Of a stretch of DNA of 11,240 bases, positions 6,306 through 11,240 are shown piece after piece. Source of the stretch: Leucothrix mucor. Its GTDB lineage: Bacteria > Pseudomonadota > Gammaproteobacteria > Thiotrichales > Thiotrichaceae. Position numbers and translations under genes: made by a program. A model generated the notes under the pieces. That model searched no databases. It was not told the origin of the DNA and worked only from the letters and a program-made list of their open reading frames with translations. Every line of letters begins with the position of its first letter. Position 1 is the stretch's first letter. The stretch lies in the NCBI GenBank assembly GCA_011322515.1, contig DRMS01000410.1, forward strand, positions 1 to 11,240. Reading direction: 5' to 3'.

Positions 6306-6524
6306 AGGTGTGGTTTAAAGTGAGAAGGAGTGCCGTCATACTGATGGCAACAGTGGTTTCTACGAAGCACTTTGTCGTCAAAATGAGAATTCCTATAGAC
6401 ATTCATTTATTAAATTTCCGCACCCTTCGACTCCGCTCAGGGAGCTGTACCCTGAGCGGAGTCGAAGGGTGCAATTATTTATGTGAAAAACTATAGATCC
6501 TAAACCTCACACTTTAAAATCACA
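6306..6524. mobile_element. Probable MITE-like palindromic element between wrbA and arsC
   Basis: GTGTGGTTTAAAGTGAG near the left end is the approximate reverse complement of CTCACACTTTAAAATCAC near the right end, differing by a 2-base indel and substitutions. Similar 11-base words (ATCCTTTCAAA at 6293-6303 and ATCCTTACAAA at 6524-6534) flank the ends and might be an old target duplication, but the left copy is not flush. Inside are small hairpins at about 6331-6349 and 6351-6373. An inner inverted repeat bounded by CTATAG on both sides (6393-6398 and 6491-6496) is centred on the strong palindrome 6420-6472. No transposase is encoded. The outer limits are uncertain. Confidence 0.5.
6420..6472. 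repeat. TTCGACTCCGCTCAGGG-type perfect palindrome
   Basis: Two perfect 23-base arms (6420-6442 and 6450-6472; ends GCACCCTTCGAC, inner CTCAGGG) flank a seven-base loop AGCTGTA. As RNA on the minus strand it would form a very stable hairpin downstream of arsC, but no U-run follows. It is probably a REP-like repeat that may act incidentally as a transcription block or mRNA end. It shares its outer 12 bases with the MITE-borne palindrome at 4871-4954, while the following bases differ (TCCGCTC against AAGCTC). Confidence 0.9.
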
Positions 6525-6666
6525 TCCTTACAAAAAACACCTTCGCTAAATATAAACATCTAGGGGTGGATAAGTGTAATAAACCCGTCATAATATTTTG
6601 ATTTTTATGGATTTACTATCATTCACCCTCCTGAAAATTACAATTAGAAAAAGTATTATTACAAAC

Positions 6667-7020
6667 TCATAAAATATCAATAACCGACTCAGGTGGGCGA
6701 GCAATCATAGCTTTGCCATTTTTTATCACGATTGGACGCTCTATTAAAATTGGATTTTCTAGCATCGCCTTTATTAACTCATCATTCGTCAATGCCTCAT
6801 CAGCAAGATATAACTCTGCATAAATTTTTTCTCCTGTACGCATCAGTTCACGTGGTTGCAAACCAAGCTGGTTAAGCAGTGTTTCCAGAGCCTCACGATC
6901 AGGAGGCGTTTCCAGATAGCTAATAACCTCAAGTGACTCCCTTTTTCCTCTCAATATTTCCATTGTTGCGCGTGATTTTGAGCATCGCGGATTGTGGTAG
7001 ATCGTCGTTATCTCACTCAT
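6667..7020 (-). CDS. arsC: Arsenate reductase, ArsC (glutaredoxin-linked) family
   Basis: Thioredoxin-fold protein of the ArsC/Spx superfamily; the family reduces arsenate to arsenite with glutathione and glutaredoxin. In 117 residues it has the catalytic cysteine at position 13 in NPRCSKSR. The three arginines that bind oxyanion in E. coli ArsC appear here as Arg61 (LMRTGE), Arg95 (IERPIV) and Arg108 (ARPPE). It ends ESVIDIL, as family members do. GGGGAG lies six bases before the ATG at 7020. No arsR, arsB or acr3 gene is nearby, so a dedicated arsenic operon is not indicated. The arsC-wrbA-DUF2069 order, which I recall from Pseudomonas, suggests a housekeeping redox role instead. Paralogues such as YffB have similar motifs, so arsenate as substrate is likely but not proven. 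Confidence 0.9.
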   Translation of the reverse strand: MSEITTIYHNPRCSKSRATMEILRGKRESLEVISYLETPPDREALETLLNQLGLQPRELMRTGEKIYAELYLADEALTNDELIKAMLENPILIERPIVIKNGKAMIARPPESVIDIL

Positions 7021-7220
7021 TCAAACTCCCCTCTTAATGTTTTATTAACAGTCCAGAAAGCATAGTTTAGCTCAATCAATAATGGAAATTATATTCCTAC
7101 CAAAAAGCCTCTTCATATCTATATTGACTATATTTAAGACAAAATGCAGATAAAATTAGTAACTTAGAAATTTTAAACTATATTTTTCTGTAATTATAAA
7201 CATAAGGAAAAGCAGATTAA
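7021..7220. promoter_or_regulatory. Divergent intergenic region arsC / thioredoxin-fold gene
   Basis: Very AT-rich 200-base spacer that must hold promoters for both directions. On the plus strand TTGACT (about 7124-7129) is a good -35 hexamer, but the best TAAAAT lies 21 bases on, too far for a standard sigma-70 site. The minus side shows no good hexamer pair. I do not assign exact promoters. Confidence 0.3.
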
Positions 7221-7775
7221 ATGGTCACCTCAGAAATAAAGCACGACAGGATTACAGCAACCCTTCTTTTTATCGGTCTACTTGTTTTTTCTTTAGCAAC
7301 TCAAGCGAAACCAATAGCAGAAAATAAAATCGTACCCAATATAACCTTTAATGATATCAAGGGAGACAAACACCAGCTTTTTGAGTATCGGGGAAAATGG
7401 CTATTTCTTAATTTCTGGGCGGGATACTGCTCTATTTGCCAGAAGGAAGCTCCTACATTAATTCGCTTTCAACGGAACAATAAAGACAATGTGACGGTGC
7501 TAGGTATCAACTATGGTGGTGAGTCAAAAGCAAAAATAAAAGAGGCAATGAAACGCAATAAATACAATTATCTTATCGTTCCTGACCAAAACAGCATTAC
7601 AAAAATCTTTAGCGATGTCGTTGCGACACCCACAACTATCATTATTTCACCGCAGGGTCGATTGATAAAAAAAGCGGTTGGACAGCAGTCTTATCAAGAA
7701 CTAAGTGCTTATTTTAATACCTACAAGAGAACTCATGAAGTAAGGATATGGGATATTAATCAGTCAGATAATTAA
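7221..7775 (+). CDS. Exported TlpA/redoxin-like thiol-disulfide protein
   Basis: Thioredoxin-fold protein, 184 residues, probably periplasmic. Residues about 11-29 form a hydrophobic signal segment ending SLATQAKP, with a plausible cleavage after Ala29. The active-site region is LNFWAGYCSICQKEAP with cysteines 70 and 73, matching the WCxxC position of TlpA/ResA proteins but with Tyr before the first Cys and Ser-Ile between them. ATPTT at 135-139 supplies the conserved cis-proline (Pro137). Family members reduce disulfides in cytochrome c maturation, metallochaperones or unknown partners; none is encoded beside it. The ATG at 7221 has AGGAAAAGC upstream at a rather long spacing (about 12 bases). 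It is flanked by divergent arsC and a long gene-free stretch, so it looks monocistronic. The exact partner is unknown. Confidence 0.8.
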   Translation: MVTSEIKHDRITATLLFIGLLVFSLATQAKPIAENKIVPNITFNDIKGDKHQLFEYRGKWLFLNFWAGYCSICQKEAPTLIRFQRNNKDNVTVLGINYGGESKAKIKEAMKRNKYNYLIVPDQNSITKIFSDVVATPTTIIISPQGRLIKKAVGQQSYQELSAYFNTYKRTHEVRIWDINQSDN

Positions 7776-7988
7776 ATTGCAAGGCTATTCCAAGGAAATA
7801 AATGAGAAAATATTAGATTTATTGCGCCCTCCTACTTTCAAGACCGAATAACTAAAAGTGCAGGTATTTTATTACTAGCGGGCTATCTGCCTTTAAGTTA
7901 ACGACTCTCTTTTTATGCATCATTCCTAAGGTATTGCTCACTATCTATGAAGGATACCGAAAATAACACTAATTAATTGATATTATCT

Positions 7989-8017
7989 TTGCTTATACCA
8001 CATAAAAAGAGTATATA
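7989..8017 (+). promoter_or_regulatory. Weak candidate sigma-70 promoter for the 8270 gene
   Basis: TTGCTT, 17 bases, TATATA. The hexamers match the consensus at about three and four of six positions and the region is AT-rich, so chance matches are likely. Offered because it is the best-spaced pair I found upstream of the orphan gene. Confidence 0.25.
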
Positions 8018-8141
8018 TAGTAGATGTCATTATATTTACTAATACCGATAGAATTTTATTTATTACAAGTCTCTGAGCCAGACTTTTCATAGGAAGGCGG
8101 ACATAATAAATCTAACAAATTTGTACAGAATACTTTTTGAA

Positions 8142-8160
8142 CTTCAAAGGATTGTTGAAG
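8142..8160 (+). repeat. CTTCAA/TTGAAG hairpin in the leader of the orphan gene
   Basis: Six-pair stem with a seven-base loop. The left arm sits in a 10-base word GAACTTCAAA (8139-8148) that recurs exactly at 8259-8268, between the Shine-Dalgarno and the start codon of the downstream gene. The TTGAAG arm could therefore pair with either copy. Confidence 0.35.
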
Positions 8161-8269
8161 GAGCATAGCCAAGCTACGTACTAAGATAATACTATAGAAG
8201 GTTAAAAAATAGACAAATAAAGGTTGAGTTTATTATCTCCATCTACTTGCAACAGGAGGAACTTCAAAA

Positions 8270-8812
8270 ATGGGCGATGTAGCACAAGCAAACCAATACC
8301 AACTACAAGGTAGCTTAAACGATGAGTTTATGCATCTTTATCTTGAAATCAGAAACGCTTATAGTAAATACGGTGTTAGCGATAAATTTACTCAAGCATT
8401 GAAGCAATTTGCAGAATATTTTTATCATCAAGCAATACGATTAAAACAATACCGATCCCTGCGCTCTAAACTAATAAGAAACACACAAACATCAGGTGAT
8501 CCTCAGCGGTGCGAACTATTCTCTGATGGAAAAATGACAAGTTTTCTCTATGCCCTACCTGTCAAAAAATCTATCTCAAGCGAATTATTCGATGGCGGTG
8601 TTAATGTCTTAACCGTCGATCATGGTGCGCTACAGATAAACCAAAAATCACCGATTAAATATAAATTACACCACCAACGCCTAACACTAGGACAGAGTTC
8701 TATCACTCTAAGCGGGTCAGATCAAGAAACCCATTTTCAAGCTAGAACAAATGTTGCTGTATTTCTAAGTATTTCTTGTAATGATATGATTTGCAATCAA
8801 CCTAAATTTTAA
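8270..8812 (+). CDS. Hypothetical protein, 180 residues, family not recognised
   Basis: I do not recognise this protein. It has no signal peptide and no membrane segment, so it is probably cytoplasmic. Residues about 18-70 look mainly helical (EFMHLYLEIRNAYSKYG, then FTQALKQFAEYFYHQAIRL, then a basic stretch with RSLRSKLIRN). Residues about 105-175 look beta-rich with alternating hydrophobics (NVLTVDHGALQI, HQRLTLGQSSITLSG, NVAVFLSISC). The end has two cysteines (SCNDMIC). The coding assignment rests on the uninterrupted frame and an excellent AGGAGGA nine bases before the ATG. It lies alone on the plus strand after a 494-base gap and its stop overlaps the convergent cysZ stop (shared TTAA). 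The two-part layout hints at a helical dimerisation part plus a beta domain, but no function is assigned. Confidence 0.75.
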   Translation: MGDVAQANQYQLQGSLNDEFMHLYLEIRNAYSKYGVSDKFTQALKQFAEYFYHQAIRLKQYRSLRSKLIRNTQTSGDPQRCELFSDGKMTSFLYALPVKKSISSELFDGGVNVLTVDHGALQINQKSPIKYKLHHQRLTLGQSSITLSGSDQETHFQARTNVAVFLSISCNDMICNQPKF

Positions 8813-9543
8813 TGCTTAGACAGCCGATCCACCCAAAATACAGTACCGCCTGCAACTGCAGCAGGCATAGCAAAAAAATTTAATACTGGAATAGTTGTCA
8901 CAAGCATCACCGCCCCGCCGAACCCCAATGAACTACCACGGTGTTTTCTTAGGAGCTTTAGCTCATCCTTAACAAACAACTCGTGATTACCCATAGGATA
9001 ATCGGTATATTGCAATGCCAACATCCATGCGCCGTATAATGCCCATGCAAAAGGCGCGATAATATTAAGCCCTGGAATTAAGCTAATAATAATCAACAAA
9101 GGTAGCCATTTCAGCATATAAAGTATCTTCCGCGACTCACTTAATATTGTTTTCCCTACTGTTTTCATCATTGCCTTATAGCCTTTAAACTCAGGCATGG
9201 GTAAACCATTCAGATGCATCTCCACCCTTTCCGCTAACAATGAATTAAAGGGTGCTGCAATCAAATTGGCAACAATAGTGAAGACATAATAAATAGCAAC
9301 TAAAATCACCACGGCAAAAAGGGGGTAAAGTAGATACTCAACCCATGACAACCAACTGGGTAGCCAACCTAGTAAATGCGCCATAATATCATCAAACTGT
9401 GCTTTCGCTACCCATATTGCAAATGAAAACACACCTATATTTACGAGTAGTGGTATAACCACAAAAGGGCGGATACCTTTTTTTGAGATAAGTGAAACCC
9501 CCTGAAATAAATAGCCTATTCCAGCTAAGAAGTTTTTTATCAT
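8809..9543 (-). CDS. cysZ: CysZ / EI24-family sulfate permease
   Basis: Inner-membrane protein of the CysZ family, which mediates sulfate uptake for cysteine synthesis. The 244 residues compare with about 253 in E. coli. Hydrophobic stretches lie at about 25-46, 68-97, 145-178 and 208-236. Family hallmarks are visible: IAAPFNSLLAERVE (95-108) and LQYTDYPMGNHEL (177-189), close to the E. coli QYLDYPADNH block. The C-terminal block runs SLGFGGAVMLVTTIPVLNFF to FWVDR. The ATG at 9543 has AAGGA nine bases upstream. No other sulfate-assimilation gene is in the window, so it appears to stand alone behind the sugar-kinase gene. Its stop overlaps that of the convergent gene at 8812, so no room exists for a separate terminator between them. 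Confidence 0.92.
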   Translation of the reverse strand: MIKNFLAGIGYLFQGVSLISKKGIRPFVVIPLLVNIGVFSFAIWVAKAQFDDIMAHLLGWLPSWLSWVEYLLYPLFAVVILVAIYYVFTIVANLIAAPFNSLLAERVEMHLNGLPMPEFKGYKAMMKTVGKTILSESRKILYMLKWLPLLIIISLIPGLNIIAPFAWALYGAWMLALQYTDYPMGNHELFVKDELKLLRKHRGSSLGFGGAVMLVTTIPVLNFFAMPAAVAGGTVFWVDRLSKH

Positions 9544-9681
9544 TTTATTATTCCTTAAATACAGTCAGTTAATTCATATAACAAAAAAGTTTCTCGCAAA
9601 GATGCAAAGGGCAATAAGAAAACACCTTTGTGAGCCACTACATCTTTACAGGAGAACCATGTTTTCGGCATATTCTGCGGT
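9544..9681. repeat. Spacer with nested inverted repeat (TTTCTCGCAAAG type)
   Basis: Between the kinase stop and cysZ. TTTCTCGCAAAGATGCAAAG resembles the start of a short dispersed repeat I have seen in many environmental bacterial genomes. AAAGATG/CATCTTT (9598-9604, 9641-9647) encloses CAAAGG/CCTTTG (9605-9610, 9625-9630), giving a two-tier stem with a 14-base loop and a 10-base bulge. It may act as a weak end for the kinase transcript. No U-run terminator is visible. Confidence 0.45.
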
Positions 9682-10950
9682 TTAAGTTTTTAACATAGCT
9701 TGCAATGCAAGTAACGCAGTGCCATAGGCCGCTTCAGTGTTATTCGGGGTCATTAGCGCAACATCAAGTTTGTTTTTACGTATTTGTGTCCATGCTTTAT
9801 TATTACTACCACCACCAACACTATAGACAGCGCTTAGTTCTGATGCACCTAGTTCTGCTAAACGCTGATAAGCTAGTGACTCTATCTCTGCAATCCCTTC
9901 TAACATTGCCTGAAAATACTCCACATCACTATCAGGTCGCGGAGTCAATAATGGCTTTTTTTTGAGATCAGCAAAAGGAAAACGTTCACCGTGTTTCACT
10001 AAAGGATAATAGTCTAATCCTGTTGGTTTTTCAGGATTCAGTAAAGGTGTCATATCACTCAGCTGTTGCGCTGTGAAATATTTTAATAATACCGCACCAC
10101 CACTATTGGATGCCCCACCAATCAACCAATTATTTCCTAGACGATGACTATAAATACCATATTCAGGTGCAAATAGTGGCACATCTGAAATAAACTTAAT
10201 TGCCAGAGTGCTACCCAGAGAAGTCACCGCTTCGCCTACTCTACTTATCCCTGTCGCAATAAAAGCTGCAATGCTATCGGTTGTTCCCGTTACGATGGAA
10301 AGATCTAGCGGAAGAGCAAATAATTTAGCAATCTGAACATCAATCAGCGCAATTTTCTTGCCTGCCTGATGTACTTTAGGCAAATAATCCATAGGAATGG
10401 ATAACTGATCAAACCAATCAGGCCACTGCTGATTGATAGAATCATAACCCAATTTTAGACAATTATTTTCATCACTATGTCCAAACTCTCCTGCCAACAT
10501 TCCCATCACCCAATCAGCCTGATGTAGCACATTCGCATGATGGTTATTATTAGACGTATTTTTTAACAACCATATAAAACGCGCTAAAGCACTACTTGAA
10601 CCTTGCGCACCACTTTCTGGCGGAGCAATTTGCGCTATTTTAGCCGCCTCATCACTAGCTCGCGTATCGTTATACATTAACGTAGCAGAGCTTGGCTTAC
10701 CTTTTTTATCAGCGAGCAATAATGTTCCTGATGTACCATCTATCGAAATACTTTGTAGGCACTTCTTAAATTCTGATGGACAGGAGATGAGTAACTGGGA
10801 CAATGCATTCCACCAAATCTCTGGCGACTGTTTATCTGAATTTAGATAGCGTATCTGTTGACTATAAACTTGGGCTTGTTTCGCATTTATTAACACTAAA
10901 CGACACCCTGAAGTACCAAAATCTACGCCTGCATAGAGAGGCTTAATCAT
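9682..10950 (-). CDS. FGGY-family carbohydrate kinase, D-ribulose-kinase-like
   Basis: ATP-dependent sugar kinase of the FGGY family, cytoplasmic. At 422 residues from the ATG at 10950 it is much shorter than xylulokinase or glycerol kinase (about 480-500) and matches the size of the SePSK/AtXK-1 group, characterised as D-ribulose kinases. N-terminal AGVDFGTSGCR carries the phosphate-binding Asp10 and Thr13. IDGTSGTLLL lies at 70-79, and GTTDSIAAF (222-230) contains the probable catalytic Asp225. SLGSTLAIK (244-252) and YSVGGGSNNKAW (376-387) form the ATP site, and NTEAAYGTALLA closes the fold. A TTG at 10971 would add seven residues; neither start has a good Shine-Dalgarno. No sugar transporter, isomerase or regulator is adjacent, so the substrate remains inferred. 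Confidence 0.85.
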   Translation of the reverse strand: MIKPLYAGVDFGTSGCRLVLINAKQAQVYSQQIRYLNSDKQSPEIWWNALSQLLISCPSEFKKCLQSISIDGTSGTLLLADKKGKPSSATLMYNDTRASDEAAKIAQIAPPESGAQGSSSALARFIWLLKNTSNNNHHANVLHQADWVMGMLAGEFGHSDENNCLKLGYDSINQQWPDWFDQLSIPMDYLPKVHQAGKKIALIDVQIAKLFALPLDLSIVTGTTDSIAAFIATGISRVGEAVTSLGSTLAIKFISDVPLFAPEYGIYSHRLGNNWLIGGASNSGGAVLLKYFTAQQLSDMTPLLNPEKPTGLDYYPLVKHGERFPFADLKKKPLLTPRPDSDVEYFQAMLEGIAEIESLAYQRLAELGASELSAVYSVGGGSNNKAWTQIRKNKLDVALMTPNNTEAAYGTALLALQAMLKT

Positions 10951-10962
10951 TATCAATATTTT

Positions 10963-10988
10963 GACTACCAACTTTAAAGTGAAACATC
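10963..10988. repeat. MITE-end-like sequence at the 5' edge of the kinase gene
   Basis: GACTACCAACTTTAAAGTGA closely resembles the left terminal repeat of the element at 4828 (GGCTACCAACTTAAGGTGGG), with one inserted T and transitions. No matching opposite end is seen before 11240. It may be a solo or decayed end, and it overlaps the possible TTG start and promoter area of the kinase. Confidence 0.35.
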
Positions 10989-10993
10989 CTTGC

Positions 10994-11118
10994 GTAGATT
11001 GGGTTGGATTGGGTTGGGTTAGCTTGCCGAGCTAGCGAGACAACATAACCCAACAAATACGCTCAAACAAAACTCTGTTGGGTTACGTTTTTTGCAAGTA
11101 AAAAATCAACCCACCTAC
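10994..11118. repeat. GTAG-bounded GTTGGGTT palindromic repeat
   Basis: The element runs from GTAG to CTAC. Outer arms GTAGATTGGGTTGGATT and AATCAACCCACCTAC pair imperfectly. TAACCCAAC at 11046-11054 is perfectly complementary both to GTTGGGTTA at 11013-11021 and to the copy at 11077-11085, so two alternative hairpins compete. GTAG-starting palindromes are the typical substrate of REP-associated tyrosine transposases, but no such gene is in the window. It lies between two minus-strand genes and may also block or end transcription from the OsmC-like gene. Confidence 0.7.
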
Positions 11119-11147
11119 AACGGCTTCGCGAAAAAAATTTATTTTTA

Positions 11148-11240
11148 TCAACCTGCATCATCCTCAGCATGATTAAACACCCGTGTATTAATCTCTACAC
11201 AATCACTAATCGTGGTATGAATCGTACATTTATGTGATGC
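11148..11240 (-). CDS. Probable OsmC-family protein, C-terminal 30 residues only
   Basis: Only the last 30 codons lie in the window, ending in TGA at 11150-11148. The piece ASHKCTIHTTISDCVEINTRV resembles the C-terminal block of OsmC/Ohr-type peroxiredoxin-like proteins, where the resolving cysteine sits in a CxVHxTL-like motif followed by a beta strand. Cys5 of the fragment would be that cysteine. OsmC proteins reduce organic hydroperoxides, but many YhfA-like members are uncharacterised. With so little sequence the assignment is tentative; a chance similarity cannot be excluded. Confidence 0.5.
   Translation of the reverse strand, partial: ASHKCTIHTTISDCVEINTRVFNHAEDDAG

Larger units (their letters stand above)
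7776..8269. other. 494-base AT-rich gene-free stretch before the orphan gene
   Basis: No coding frame of useful length is seen on either strand. A weak stem (GCAGGTA/TATCTGC, 7860-7890) follows the thioredoxin-fold gene with a T-run about 20 bases later, too far for a normal terminator. TTGCTT and TATATA at 17-base spacing (7989-8017) could be a weak sigma-70 promoter for the gene at 8270, giving a leader near 240 bases. CTTCAA/TTGAAG form a six-pair hairpin at 8142-8160. The words recur next to the start codon of the next gene. Confidence 0.45.

Noticed and set aside
6420..6472. Intrinsic terminator of arsC
   Set aside because: The hairpin is strong but no T-run follows in either direction, and it fits a dispersed repeat better.
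6308..6496. 62-codon plus-strand frame across the 6420-6472 palindrome
   Set aside because: A third of it is translated repeat (LRSGSCTLSGVEG), the usual artefact of this palindrome type.
6667..7020. Dedicated arsenic-resistance operon
   Set aside because: No arsR, arsB/acr3 or arsH is present; neighbours are wrbA and DUF2069, which points to a general redox cluster.
7021..7220. Standard sigma-70 promoter using TTGACT near 7124
   Set aside because: The nearest TAAAAT is 21 bases away, outside normal spacing.
9705..9965. 86-codon plus-strand frame
   Set aside because: Antisense to the conserved C-terminal ATP-site region of the FGGY kinase; no family features.

Overview
The window is ordinary chromosomal DNA of an AT-rich gammaproteobacterium. 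The heat-shock chaperone operon grpE-dnaK-dnaJ followed directly by dapB, and an arsC / wrbA / DUF2069 cluster, are arrangements I know from gammaproteobacteria such as Pseudomonas. The abundance of intergenic palindromic repeats (TTCGAC...CTCAGGG and GTTGGGTT types) recalls sulfur-oxidising or methanotrophic lineages, but the exact taxon cannot be fixed from this sequence.

Layout, right to left for most genes (minus strand). 11240-11148: C-terminal tail of a probable OsmC-family protein. 11118-10994: GTAG-bounded palindromic repeat. 10950-9682: short FGGY-family sugar kinase resembling the cyanobacterial/plant D-ribulose kinase group. 9543-8809: CysZ-like sulfate permease, whose stop codon overlaps tail-to-tail that of an unrecognised 180-residue protein on the plus strand (8270-8812). 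7221-7775 (plus): exported thioredoxin-fold protein with a CSIC motif. 7020-6667: ArsC; 6287-5700: WrbA quinone reductase; 5703-5344: four-helix membrane protein DUF2069, ATGA-coupled to wrbA. 4764-1: grpE, dnaK, dnaJ, dapB (dapB runs off the left edge a few codons before its expected end).

Functionally, GrpE, DnaK and DnaJ form one Hsp70 chaperone machine. dapB (lysine/peptidoglycan precursor synthesis) is translationally coupled to dnaJ. ArsC, WrbA and the thioredoxin-fold protein are redox or detoxification functions; CysZ brings in sulfate.

The non-coding part is richer than the coding part. A 171-bp non-autonomous element (4828-4998) with imperfect terminal inverted repeats, an 8-9 bp target duplication and a nested 22-bp palindrome sits at the upstream edge of a candidate sigma-32 promoter of grpE. 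A related palindrome (perfect 23-bp arms) lies between arsC and wrbA. Another long imperfect inverted repeat lies at 5156-5248, two stem-loops lie between dnaK and dnaJ, and a GTTGGGTT-type palindrome with two mutually exclusive stems lies at the right end. I found no convincing new multi-gene system. The most notable items are the repeat family, its placement next to promoters, and the orphan gene at 8270-8812 with its long leader.
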